Assembly: GCF_963583255.1 (NCBI RefSeq)
Contig: NC_084803.1
Coordinates: 16,937,428 to 17,001,427, forward strand
Length of the DNA stretch: 64,000 nucleotides
Direction of reading: 5' to 3'
Source: Pyrus communis
Taxonomy: Eukaryota; Streptophyta; Magnoliopsida; Rosales; Rosaceae
Of this stretch, positions 23,690 through 35,644 are shown piece by piece (within the stretch, counting starts at the first letter, position 1; each line of letters starts with the position of its first letter). The notes beneath the pieces were generated by a model. The model worked only from the letters and a program-made list of their open reading frames with translations. It was not told where the DNA came from and made no database searches. Made by a program: the position numbers and the translations under genes.

Positions 23690-23940
23690 TGTTACAGACA
23701 TTTTTACTGAAGGATCATAGAGGAGGAGGGAGGCCGACGACAAGAGAGAGAGAATTGGTGAATTATGTGGTGTGTTATTTCTCACCCTCATTGTTCCTTT
23801 ATTTATAGTAATAAGGGAAGAAGAATACTTGCCTTTCAAGTAATACATTATAACTAAGAAACTATCTAAAAGATACTATAGTTTTAAGGATTTACACAAT
23901 TACATTCTTAATTAATTTAGGATTGCAACACACCCCTTTA
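23690..23940 (-). mobile_element. 3' LTR of a truncated copia element
   Basis: On the minus strand it starts TGTTGCAATC directly after a purine tract (AAAGGGGTG) and ends TCTGTAACA, 251 bp. A TATTTATAG promoter-like box lies inside (about 23802). The same LTR type occurs at 63545-63801. Confidence 0.7.
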
Positions 23941-24640
23941 TTGTGTAAATACTCAAACAAAGTGTCACATTATGTCTTCAGTGATTTATCAAGAATAGCT
24001 TATGAAGTCGTTAAGGCACAATGAGTAAATGCGAGTCTCAAAAACAACAGAAGAATGCATAAGTAGTAGAACTCACAAAACCTTGCTATGGTAAAACTCA
24101 TGGTAGGATAAAAACTCAATCTAAGGAGAAAAATGAGAACTTACATTAAGTCAAAACTAAACATATTTAGGAGTAGAACGCACACAAAGGTATGACTAGA
24201 GTAGAATGAGCGCCTCTGCCTCAATAAAACCTCGTCAAGTAGCAAAAACCCAAAAGGATAAATGCTCCTAATCGTAGGGAAAAAGAGACTAATATCAAGT
24301 GAGTATACTTATGGATACTCTCCTAAGTTTGACAAAACTCCCACATGAGAACGACAAACAATTCAAATCAGATAATTTACGCATACTGATTCCTTGAACA
24401 AGCTTCTGGAAAGTAGACTTTGGCAGTGATTTCGTAAAGAGGTCAGCTAGGTTGTCCCGGGAATGAATTTGCTTGACTTTAATATTCTGATGTTTTTGTT
24501 GCTGAATGCAAAAAAAAGAATTTCGGCGCAATATGCTTGGTGTTGTCTTCCTTAATGTATCACTTCTTAATATGGTCGATATAGGCGAAGTTGTCTTCAT
24601 CAATTGTTGTAGAGACGTCAATGACAGGATGAAAGAAAGT
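23941..24640 (-). pseudogene. Copia RNase H C-terminus (truncated element)
   Basis: On the minus strand a frame ending near 24300 encodes the typical end of copia polyproteins, KVKQIHSRDNLADLFTKSLP followed by TFQKLVQ. Upstream integrase and reverse transcriptase are missing and a frame change precedes the conserved end, so this is a 5'-truncated dead copy. The sequence between it and the LTR is the 3' non-coding region. Confidence 0.8.
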
Positions 24641-25842
24641 CTGTAAGTGCTAAGAGACTAAAAGGTAAGCACCATTACATATGAGAGTAATCTGCGCAGG
24701 TTATGTGTCGATCGACTTGGACCATTTGCAATGAATTGGGTACGAGGACTTGTTGCTCATGGCCTTCTAAGGCCTTTGTAGAGAATGTTGCATGTTAGTC
24801 CATTAGGGTTTGACTAACAGTCTGTGTATTCTGTCAAGGGCAAAGTAGTCATATTTGATAAGATGTACATGTGGCGTGTTCCCATTGGTCGATATATCTT
24901 ATGTTCCCACATGGTGACCATGACAAAGTGGTCTTATGATGTGGTAGCGGTAGTGAAAATTGTGGAAGTTTCACGTGGTGATTGTGGTGGCAAGATGGTG
25001 TTGGAGTGGTAGAGGAGAAGGGATGGGGGTGGTGGTGATAGGGTGGTGATGATGGTGGTAGAGGTGGTAGTCATGGTTATGGTGGTGCATGTGGTGGTCA
25101 TTGTCGGGCTGGTGATGCTCTTGGTAATGACGATGGTGGTGACGATGGTGACAATGGTGGGGGTGGGGGTGGAGGAGATGGTCATGGTAAGGTGGTGGTG
25201 GCAACATGGTAGTAATGATTGTCATTACATTATGATAGGTGGTAAAGTGTATCTTTAGAGAATTGAGAAAAATGAAATTCATCAAAATCTTAAAGGGAGA
25301 GAGGTTGAACTTGTTATGACAAAAAAATTTCCTTATAAGCACTCTCAAAGTCCATACACTTGAATTTTTGTAAACTCACAAAAAGAAATAAATGAATGCC
25401 ACAAGATTTTGATTGACTTTTTAGAAATCATAAAAAGTCTTTATCCATACATGATGACTTTTGTTGACTTCTTAAAAGTCTATATTTACACTTGAATTTG
25501 AGTTTCGAGCAAAGCTTTCATATGCAATGCACGCCCCTTAATTTTGTTGTAGTGTAAATTTGATTGCAACTCTACAAAGTTTCAATATTTTATTTTTCCG
25601 TTATGAAAGCGAACACCCTGTTAAATCTAATCCAATGCCTATTAGATCACATTACAGATTCTAATCTTTGATCGACTTGAATTGAATTGAAAATTCTAGA
25701 AACCAATCTAAATTGAATAGGATACAAACTATATTATCGGTTTCGGAGTGATGAACACCTAAAAAATTCATAGTTACATTACACAAACACTTAGTGGATA
25801 CCCTTGGTAAAAAAAAAAGGGTGTAGTAAATACCGACTGTTA
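24641..25842. other. Non-coding interval with a purine-rich GGTGGT tract
   Basis: At about 24945-25220 the + strand is a degenerate GGT/GAT-rich tract, a decayed microsatellite. Both strands give long open frames of Val/Met or His/Thr/Pro composition that are artefacts. No gene is seen in the rest. Confidence 0.6.
24945..25220 (+). repeat. Degenerate GGT/GAT-rich microsatellite tract
   Basis: GGTGGT, GATGGT and GTGGTG words fill the tract with irregular substitutions. The composition resembles the tract at 52600-53130. Confidence 0.7.
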
Positions 25843-26704
25843 GAGCAGTTCCACCGTGTCTAAGGCCCCATAGGGCTATCCACTTAATGAATAGTAACTG
25901 CTCTTAATGAACAGTAACTGTCTTTTGCATCTCCCCTCCTACACTAAATAACCCTGGCAATAAACAATAAAATATTAGTTTTTTGTAAATAATACAAAAT
26001 AATTTTATTTATAATTTCGGATAGGATTTTTAATCAGTCTTGTTGTACCACTTTCTATTAAAAAATTAATTAATTAAATATTAAAAAAAACAAAAAATAA
26101 AAAACCAAAATGAACACCCACACCCAGATTTTCAACCCGTGTCCCCCCCCCCCTAACGCACCCAAACCCTTCTTGCCTTTCTTCCTCCATCTTCACCATC
26201 CCACCCACCTCAGCCCCCATCAACGGTCTCGATCTTCCCCGCTCCCTAACCAAACTTCCTCTCTCTCTCTCTCTCCCAAAAACAAATCCCAAATCGTGCA
26301 ATCTAGGCGCACCAGTGGAAGGAGAGGGATCGCAAGTGCGTGGGGACGAAGGCGGTGTAGGGTGCAGCAACAACTGTGGAGGAGGAGGAACTGGATCTTT
26401 GCCATTTGTCTATGGGTATTCATCAGCCTCGACGACGAACTCCGACGAGAGTCGTTGAGTTCAAAGCCTGCTAGGTTTTACAATTTTTATTTATTTATTA
26501 ATATTTTTTTTTTTATTAATTTTATATTGTGGCTGACGTCTATGTCACGTTGCCTTCGGGCTCTCAGGCTGACAACTCGTGCCGGGCCTCTCCCTTGGGC
26601 CCGCTTGGACTCCATTGCTAGCACACGCTGGACCAAGTCCCTCGGGCTATCTGATCCTGTTCCAATGCCAATCCACCGGGCAATAGCCCACGGTGAAACT
26701 GCTC
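25843..26704. mobile_element. PIF/Harbinger-like non-autonomous element
   Basis: Ends GAGCAGTTCCACCGTG (left) and, inverted, GAGCAGTTTCACCGTG (right) are flanked by TTA at 25840-25842 and 26705-26707. A GAGC-type TIR with a TTA duplication is typical of PIF/Harbinger. The 862-bp element has no transposase. A GC-rich core at about 26120-26460 carries a long open frame on each strand without recognisable domains, perhaps a captured gene fragment. Confidence 0.7.
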
Positions 26705-26867
26705 TTAGAACAAACTGACGAATTAGTGCATTGAACTTTGAATTGGTAATGGTGGGTTGATGGAAGTGGAGCCCCAGAGTGGGACGTCCACTAAAGAAAC
26801 CCATGTTCTCGACAGGTTGTTTCTCTGAATTATTTGGAGTCTGGTTTTTCAGTTGGATACATGCGTA

Positions 26868-26897
26868 ATATATATGTATGTATGTATGTATGTATGT
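26868..26897 (+). repeat. ATGT microsatellite
   Basis: A run of ATGT units (TATGTATGTATGTATGTATG) lies in gene-free DNA. Confidence 0.8.
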
Positions 26898-27584
26898 GGA
26901 GATGACAGGGACTGCATGAGCAGAAGTATCTCGATCGTGTTAGGCATGCATTGCATGCAACGAGTCAGAATTTGATTGACGCGTACACAGTCCATTCGAT
27001 AAGGCTTTGTGACTTGAGACGTATTCCTGCTTATCTGCCGTTTGCCCACTGATGATCACGATCATAAACTACATTATCAACCAAATAAAAACAGGATTGT
27101 TCTATACTTATTAGTTGTGCACGGACGTGCACGGACTGATCTTGACCATTGATACTTTATGTGGCATGAAATATCAATGATAGTCAAAATTAAATGCGTG
27201 ACTCTTTGTAGATATGAGTTTGTTCAAACTAATTAAAGCAGTGTGTTTTTCTTTCTATATTTAATTTTAGATTTAAATAAAAAAGGACCGGCGATATATT
27301 TCTTCAATTTGTCATAGATTGTTGTTTATGGTTTCAAGTTATAGTAATTTTCACTCATGTTTTCTCGTTAGGCAGGCACTCATTCGCAAGTAAAGGAGAG
27401 TTAGATTGGTAGAATATTTCCATTTGATAATCTAGCACTCCATTATTCATTCGCGAGTGGATTTTTGTTCATTCAAATTTCGCCTCTAGACACCCTTGTT
27501 TCTTTGGATACCCAATTTATTCTAACACATTTTCTTGAACGCCCAAAATAATTTACTAGACTTGTACCCTTCTTTTACTTTTTA

Positions 27585-28242
27585 TAAATTTATTTTTCTC
27601 TGGACACTCATACGATCCTGTTGAATACGCCGTCATCCCTGTTGCCCTCACGAACGTCATCGGCCTTTTCGTCTTCCTATACTCCATCCACAACAGTGTG
27701 TCCGTGTCATCCAGAAGTCCTGCTTTGGAAACCTGACCACCACGAAGACCTTATTGAGGTGGTCCAAGTTCAGCTCCGCGATCGCGCGTTGGAGGTTGAA
27801 GCCTCGAGAGTCAAGGTCTTGGTCGGAGATTGAGTATTGGTTGGTAGTTAGAGAGCTGTGGTACGGGGGGGTTGGGAACGGGGAGATAGTGGAGGATGAT
27901 ACGGTGATCGAATCGCTGAAGTCGCTGAAGTCGGACTTGTTGAGGACGACGATGGCGACGAAGTTGGTGGAAATGCTGAGCTCGAGGCAGGCGGTGAGGT
28001 TTTCGACCACGGTGACACGGTTTCAGCTGAAGATTAGGTTGGAGAGGGACACCGAGAAGCAGAGGGAAATGAGCGTAGGCGGTGGTGGTGGGAGTCCAGT
28101 TGGTCGGTAGAATTTTCGAGAAATTTGTGGCTTATTGTCAATTAGAGTTTCCTATTTTGGAGGTCTTGGTAATTTTATATATAGGTAAAAGAGTCTTTTT
28201 CTTTTAAATAAAATTGATGGATGTCCAGAAATAAAATTTGAG
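27585..28242. mobile_element. GC-rich block flanked by inverted TCTGGACA repeats (possible transposon with captured sequence)
   Basis: TTTATTTTTCTCTGGACACTCAT near 27588-27612 recurs inverted near 28214-28240 (GATGTCCAGAAATAAAA). Between them lies a sharply GC-richer block (about 27620-28110) with open frames on both strands (27754-28110 +, 27657-28010 -). The sharp composition change and inverted flanks suggest a small transposon carrying a gene fragment. I could not identify the fragment or find a clean target duplication. Confidence 0.4.
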
Positions 28243-29815
28243 TGTACAAAAAACCTCTCTTTTTCACTCGGGCTCAAAATACATTGTATCAACAATCATC
28301 AATCGATCACCAGTGACTAATCATATCATTTTCGCATAATTTCAAATTGGCTACATGCTCCTCCTTGTTTGCGAAGCTTCATATGAAAGCATATTCTATA
28401 ATGCATGGAACCTAAATGGCTGCAGATGAATATACTCTGTCATTCTTACTATTGTGGGGTCTATGTAGACATGATTCTAGTTAACAAAAATATGTTTAAA
28501 CTTACAACATCCTCTTACAGGAGAGAAACTTCGGTAGGATTGTCTGACTAAAACAACTCTCATATTGAATGAGACCATCATTAATTTAAGCGGAACCAAA
28601 CTACAAGAGGTTTGATACTATTATGAGAGATGCCTATAGATAATGTGATCGCCTATACCTAAATTTTTCTCCTGCCTAAGGGTTTTTTTTTTTTTTTTGA
28701 AAGTAAATCTTCGAACACACACAGAATTGAAGATGCAATATAGTTAAAAAAGAGAAGAGGATGTTCTTTTATGTGTGTGTATGTGTGTATTCCATTTGTT
28801 TTTCCCTTATGGAGTAGGCAAAATCAAAAGCAAGAGGAAGCTTCTATCCGAAGTACCTTAACGAAAAGAGCCCCAAAGTACGCACAACCATATCTCTGAT
28901 ACCAAAGAAATGCTAAGGGACGCTTAAAAGTAAGCTCTCAAATATTTATATATATTCCCCCATTCATATTTATATAAATGAATTAGATTCTGATTCACCA
29001 TGGGCCCTTAGGATTAGTAGGCAGCACCCTACATAGCTGTAAGCAACTCCAGGGAGAATGACATCTGATCCAACAGAAGAATTGCATAGCAGCAGTGAAG
29101 CATTTGCATTGCCCAAATGGCACCTTGCAAAGAGCTTTTACATGGATGACGAGGACGAGATGCATCGAGAGATTGTTTAGTACGACATTGCATTGTTACA
29201 TGGTATTATTAATTTATATATTCAAATATGAGTAGAAAAATAGATCATAATTAATATGTCATGAACTTAAAATATAATGTCATCTCATTAAAATACGTAT
29301 GGATGGATAATAGTATATGACCATCCAATAGTCGAATTCATAGAGAACTTATAACTTCTCGTCCACTCCGTATGTCATGTTGCAAGTAATTAACCCAAGT
29401 TAATCATGATTTGCCACGTAAGTGATAAAATAAAACATAATAGTGCGTCGAAAACCGTGACTTTCCGAGTACACACGAGTTTTCCCCACCACGAGACTCT
29501 TTAGTGATACCATATTCTTCAAGCAATAGGCTATACCTTTCGCTTGACGGAAAAGCTTGGCACTGCATTTAGGGTTTTGGCTGGTGCACATAAAAATACA
29601 GATGTCCCTTTAAAATACATCCTTTATCCATTTTACAAAGCTGAGGTTTCTGAAAGCTGAAATTAGCAATCCCAGCCTTAAAGTCAGTCAAAGCCAATCC
29701 GAGTCCCTTTCAGAATTTTGCTTACAAGGTTTAATGTCCAGCACAATTCCTACCTAATCATTTGATCAAGCCAGAAGCTCCTTAACAAGCTTGAAAAGAA
29801 AAATGCAAATCTTTT
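28243..29815. other. Gene-free interval upstream of the laccase gene
   Basis: AT-rich sequence with a poly-T run near 28682 and a TGTGTGTATGTGTGTA tract near 28772. No supported gene or repeat with ends was seen. Confidence 0.4.
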
Positions 29816-29830
29816 GCCTCAACACATTCA

Positions 29831-29838
29831 TATAAATA
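29831..29838 (+). promoter_or_regulatory. TATA box of the laccase gene
   Basis: TATAAATA lies 85 bp upstream of the laccase ATG, a normal distance allowing a short 5' UTR. Confidence 0.55.
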
Positions 29839-29915
29839 TTTGGCATTTTGTCTTCATGCCTCATTGCCTCTTCACATAAACCATGAAGGCGTTGTGATCA
29901 AAAGAGAGAATTGAA

Positions 29916-32186
29916 ATGGCTAGCAGCTGCCTCCGGAATAGATTTTTGTGTGCGTTCGTGTTTGTTTTCTGCGGGTTTCTTGGCTTAATCACTTCTCCAG
30001 CTGAAGCTGCTATAAAGAAATACCAGTTTGATGTGAGTTGTTTCCATGCAATAAAAAGTAGTACTTTATGCATGGTTTTCGATTCGATAACATCCTCCTC
30101 TGTGTGCTTTTACAGGTTCAAGTAAAGAATGTGAGCAGATTGTGCCATGCAAAATCGATTGTTACTGTAAATGGAAGGTTTCCGGGGCCTACGATCTATG
30201 TCCGGGAAGGTGACAGACTTCAAATCAATGTTACAAACCATGCTCAATACAACATATCAATTCACTGGTAAGAATTTAACTAAACCAACCAGCCTTTCTT
30301 ATAACAACCTTTTTTCGTTGTGAAAGTGCTAATTACCGGTTCCCCAAGAAAAATATGTTAGTTTAGCAGAAACATTTAGAGGGTTGAATTTGATCCTTTC
30401 TTTACAGGCATGGATTGAAGCAGTACCGAAATGGTTGGGCAGATGGACCGGCTTATGTGACGCAATGTCCAATCCAGACCGGAAGTAGCTACACTTACGA
30501 CTTCAATGTGACGGGGCAAAGAGGAACTTTGTGGTGGCATGCACATATTCTTTGGCTAAGGGCTACTGTCTATGGAGCAATTGTGATCGTGCCTAAACAA
30601 GGAACTCCATTCCCATTCCCACAGCCGTACCGGGAAACTAAGATTATACTTGGAGAATGGTGGAATGTGGATGTGGAAACATTTGTCAACAAAGCAAACA
30701 GCCTGGGATTGCCACCAAACTCCTCGGATGCTCACACCATCAATGGGAAGCCAGGGCCATTGTTTCCTTGCTCCGAGAAACGTAAGCAAGCCTACTTTCA
30801 AATACGTTAGATGGAATCAGAGGTGAAAAGTATAAGTGAAGTTTCCTCAGCGCGTCCTGTCTTTAAGAAAGATAGAACGTCGGACTGCTAAAGGAAACCC
30901 TAAAGCCAAAATGTTTCCCAAAACGAATTTCTTTAAACACAAGCAACAAATTGAGCTTGAACATAAGCACAACTCCAAAAGTTCTAATTTCAATTTTGTT
31001 CTATTTTATTTGGTTTTAGATACTTTTACAATGGTGGTTGAGCAAGGGAAGACCTATCTCCTTCGAATCATCAATGCCGCTCTCAACGACGAACTTTTCT
31101 TCGGCATTGCTGGACACAACCTGACAGTGGTGGAGGTTGACGCAGTTTACACCAAACCCTTCACTACTCAAGCCATACTAATTGCACCAGGCCAGACCAC
31201 AAACGTTTTGGTCAAAGCCAATCAAGCTTCAGGCAGATACTTCATGGCTGCTAGGCCTTTCATGGATGCTCCAGTTCCCGTAGACAACAAGATAGCCACT
31301 GGAATTCTCCAATACAGAGGAGTTCCGAACACTGTCCTGCCAAGCCTTCCTCAATTGCCTAACCCTAACGACACGTCCTTCGCTTTAAGCTACAACAATA
31401 AGCTCAGGAGCCTAAACGCTCCAAACTTTCCGGCCAATGTGCCTCTCAAAGTCGACCGGAAACTCTTCTACACCATTGGTTTCGGGAAAGAATCATGCCC
31501 TAGTTGCCTCAACGGAACAAGATTTGTTGCTTCCTTGAACAACATCTCTTTCGAGATGCCGCAGGTGGGGCTTCTGCAAGCACATTACTTTAATCTCAAA
31601 GGCGTGTTCAAAACCGACTTCCCCGATAGGCCATCAACTCCTTTCAACTACACTGGTGCACCACTCACAGCCAGTCTTCGCACATCAACTGGAACTAGGC
31701 TAAGCAAGATTGCTTTCAATTCGACAGTTGAGCTGGTTTTACAAGACACGAATCTCCTAACCGTGGAATCGCATCCGTTCCATCTCCACGGATACAACTT
31801 CTTTGTTGTGGGAACTGGGATTGGGAATTTTGATCCTGCCAAGGACCCTGCTAAGTATAACTTGGTTGATCCTGTTGAGAGAAATACAGTTGGAGTCCCC
31901 ACAGGTGGTTGGACTGCCATTCGGTTTAGAGCTGATAATCCAGGTACGATGATCACTTTAATTTACATGTACCACATTTACTGACCACGTATACAATGAG
32001 AGACTTATTGGTTATTTACTTACTATAACCCTTTGCTTCTTGTTTGAACGTCTAGGCGTTTGGTTCATGCACTGTCATTTGGAGCTTCATACTGGCTGGG
32101 GACTGAAAACAGCATTCGTCGTAGAAGATGGACCAGGATCGGATAATTCTGTTCTGCCTCCGCCTAAGGATCTTCCGCCTTGCTGA
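29916..32186 (+). CDS. Laccase (multicopper oxidase), LAC5/LAC12-like
   Basis: Five exons, 29916-30032, 30116-30267, 30408-30781, 31020-31943 and 32056-32186, all GT-AG, give 565 residues, the usual plant laccase length. An N-terminal signal peptide (cleavage expected after TSPAEA) directs it to the apoplast. The copper-site segments are complete: HWHG in L1, [16 protein letters not shown] in L2, [15 protein letters not shown] in L3 and [14 protein letters not shown] in L4, and the protein ends PPPKDLPPC. Laccases oxidise monolignols or flavonoids with reduction of O2 to water and contribute to lignification. Several NXS/T glycosylation sites are visible. The similarity looks closest to the LAC5/LAC12 group, which is inference from memory of the family. 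There is no break. The gene is convergent with the RCC1 gene, about 620 bp apart. Confidence 0.96.
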
Positions 32187-32805
32187 TGACCCGGTTCATA
32201 TCAATCTGGTGATACTGGAGTACCACCTACTTGCGCTTCTTGCAAAAAGTTGCAGAAGGTTTCTTGAGGGTTCACAAACAATAACCAATCTACAAAAATC
32301 ACTTTGTGTGAGACTGTAAATGTAACAAATTATACCATACTACGTATTAATTGTGTTCTTTCACTGTAATTCTTCTAAATCATACAGGAATCATTTTATA
32401 CAACCACATCTTTACATTGTCACAACACAGATATTTGCAAAAAACAAAACAAAAATCTCATGGTCCGTCGAATCAAGAAATCTGGAGATGCAGGCGTAAG
32501 TAGCAACATTCTAAAGAACCGAAGGATCGAAGTTGAAAGATACGCATTCACCAACCCTTGTGATAAAGGAAAACAAGATAAAATGTTAAGTTCTATGTTA
32601 TTCGTGATGTGGAAACCCACGATCTCTCTACTATAGAACGTAGTATTCGACAATCTACATTTTTGTTTCTCTTTGATCTGAAACTCAATATCCTAAGAAG
32701 CTTCGATAAACTAACAGATACATTGGAGCATAGAATCCATAAAACGGACAATTACTAAGCAAAACCACAGAACAAAACGCAATTACAATCGTTATGTCAT
32801 GCACA

Positions 32806-34914
32806 TCACTCCGCAATCAGGACAAGATTATGATCAAATCCAGACACAGCTTGTAAAACTTGACAACCCTCTACAGAGTCGAGCAAAATCGGTTCTGCTT
32901 CATCACAGGAGCTTCCTAACCCTAATCTTCCATTCTTACCACAACCCCAAACCCACACTTCTCCCTTGGATGTGAGAGCAATGGAATGCACACGCCCTCC
33001 TGACACTGAGACAGGAATTTCCCCTTCCAATCCTTCAACCACCAATGGAATATTCTCCGATCCACCTCTTCCAAGCTGAGAACTTTGATTCCACCCCCAT
33101 GTAACAATGTCTTCGGCTCCTTTTATAACATTCGACGATGGAACCTGGCAAATTGCCAAAGAATGGCCAAGTCCTGATGCTATAGATGTGGGACGGAAGC
33201 TTATGTCAACAGGGAACAATCCCAAATCCTGTTTTTCTCTGCCCAACTGACCATATACGTTGCTCCCACAACTTAGTAGTGTTCCATCACCTGAAACAAG
33301 CATCCGCACATGAATATTTATATGTATGTTGTTCTGGAATATAATATATATTTCCGTGCAAGCATACCAATGCACACAACACCACCTACCGCAAAGAATT
33401 AATGAATGATCAAAACCACATGAAATGTCTACAACTTCAACAGAATGTAGTTCTCTCACTAAACTAGGTTCCCAAACTATCGGCATGTCATTCTCCTTAG
33501 CCATTCCTTCTAAAACCAGCTTCTCCGCAGCTTCCACAGTTGAACTTGATAGTTCCTTATCACTCAAACCTGCCCGTGATTCCAGTAGAGACGTCTCCAA
33601 GGATTCTGTAATGCTTCCTAACCTACCATCGGCTGAATAACCCCAACCAAACAATTTTCCATCCTCAGTCAGTGCAAGAGCATGCCCCCAACCGAATGAT
33701 ACCTGCAAAGAACATGTGTGCCCCAGAAACTTCCTTCTTATTAAGTAAACAAGCATCCTAGACAAAGCATTTATTTTCTATTTTCTACCGCGTATAACAA
33801 ATTCATACCTTAAGCTTTAAACCGCACCTTAATTATTTTCTCTCCCGATAGTGCTTCAACTGTGGAAGGTACCACAGCCTCAGTGACTTGATTTCCAAGA
33901 CCAAGCTGGCCGCGCTTCGACTTTCCCCAAACCCACAAAGAACCATCATCTCCAATGGCTGCAGAAACAACACCAGACGCAAATGCAGCACAAACGTTTA
34001 CTTGATCCAACCCAGTTACTCTCTTTGGTTCATTCCATGAATCTCTGCCACCAACAACAAAGCCTTATTATGCAGTAACTTACAATTCCATAATTCACAG
34101 TAAAATGTGGTAGCAACCAGTCGAATGAAAATTCTCAGAAATCCAATGAAAATTCTCAGAAAATTCTCAGAAATCCAATGAAGATCCAACAACTCAATTC
34201 AAAAGAGGGGCCTCAAGAAGAACAACAACAAAAAAGCACTTTCATTTCATGGTTAATCACTTTATCTTGACCAACAACAAAAAAAAGCACTGTCATGGTT
34301 AGTCACTTAATCTTGACCATCAACAGAAAAAAAAACAAAGCACTTCCATGATGAATCATAAAATCTTGACCAACAACAAAATAAAAGCACTTTCATGGTT
34401 AATCACATAAAATCTTGACCAACAACCAAGAAAAGCACTTTCATAGTTATTCTTCACCAATTGATGCAAAACCACAAGAAATAAACTCATCTTCTTTCTT
34501 TTATCACTTAGGGCCTTCGAAAAATGGTTAAAAGGGTAAGCTTATGTTGAATCTTAGAGCTCAGTTAAGCTGAAAAGCTGAAGGCTTTTACCTGGGAGAA
34601 GGCAGTCCGCGGCCGAGTTGGGCTTCAAGGTCTCGGCCCCAAGCCCAGAGCTGCCCTTGGGAAGTGACGGCGAGGGAGTGGTAGTGCCCGGCGGCGACGC
34701 TGGTGACATCAGGAGGCAGAGAAGGGACCCGGATGGGCTCGTAAGCGTCAACGCCGAGTCCCATGAGGGAAGTCGGCAGGCCCAGAGCACCGTGGTTTCC
34801 GTCGCCAAAGCTCATGACTGCGGCGGTTCCGCTGCTCATACATCTCTGCAGCTTTTGAATGATCGCGTTAACCGCACAAGGCCCCTTCACCAGGGATCCC
34901 AGTCCTCCTTTCAT
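32806..34914 (-). CDS. RCC1-repeat (UVR8-like) beta-propeller protein
   Basis: Four minus-strand exons, 34914-34592, 34044-33828, 33702-33390 and 33290-32806, all GT-AG, give 445 residues ending in LVLIAE. Seven blade motifs are visible: SFGDGNHGALGL, WAWGRDLEAQLGRG, WVWGKSKRGQLGLG, FGWGYSADGRLGS, SCGSNVYGQLGR, TWGWNQSSQLGRG and WVWGCGKNGRLGLG, each with following SLA- or HSL-type strands. This is a seven-bladed RCC1 propeller. Family members range from Ran exchange factors to the UV-B receptor UVR8 and organellar RUG proteins. The Trp-rich GWRHT motif of true UVR8 is not evident, so function stays open. The start is the first in-frame ATG after a stop. The start region faces the divergent epimerase gene. 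Confidence 0.92.
34130..34452 (-). repeat. Intronic minisatellites in the first RCC1 intron
   Basis: From about 34125 to 34185 AAATTCTCAGAAATCCAATG repeats two to three times. From about 34219 to 34452 a roughly 50-bp unit built from AAAGCACTTTCATGGTTA, ATCAC and ATCTTGACCAACAACAA occurs about five times with small changes. It accounts for most of the intron. Confidence 0.75.
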
Positions 34915-35644
34915 CGGAGAATTCAAAGTTCATTCCTCGAACTCGACTAGCCGCTGATTTTGATCTGCGCTTCTGTTGGGGCCAAAGTTGGGCTGTTGCT
35001 GCCGTGATACTTGTTCTCCATGGCCCATGGGCCTTGCAACATTGAACAGCGGGCTCCGGACATTATTTGGGGTTGGTTCGACCTGTCAAAACCGGGTTGC
35101 AACAACTCCAATTAGACCGTTTCTCCGATACAACGATATTGAGGATTAGAACTTAAAATAGTAAAAATTACAGTATCATTAAATTAATAGTTAACTTCTG
35201 TTGTTTAATTGCAATATAATCTTTTTGTTGATATATACATGAAGATAATTGCTAAAGGAAAATGATTTTAACACTCCAGCTTAAGCACAATCATGTTTAT
35301 ATACGGTTTTTAGATCAAATAAAGCAAGAGAGCATCCATGTAAAAAATAAACAGTGTGTAAGAAGAGAAGAAAAAAGTATGCAGAAATTATTTCCTTTGC
35401 ATCTTTGTGTTTGTTTACTAGTTTTGCTTAAATCGATGACGTGAGAATAAATGATTCTGTACATGAAACGGAACGTGTAAATAAGAGGATCGAACCGGTC
35501 CAACCCACTAAAAGAATATCCGAATTTCTATTGTTTGATCACTGGGCTTGGCGGGTGGTAGCACACCCAACAGTCACAGAAGAAGATTTGAGCATATGGA
35601 GTGGAACCACACACTGCCACAAAACAACCCACTCGACGAAGAAG

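Noticed and set aside
26110..26718. 202-codon plus-strand gene
   Set aside because: It lies inside a PIF/Harbinger-like element, overlaps an equally long minus-strand frame and has no recognisable domain.
30836..31019. Extra N-terminal coding sequence before laccase exon 4
   Set aside because: It is intron 3 that happens to be open. Splicing 30781 to 31020 restores the conserved CSEKHTF reading.
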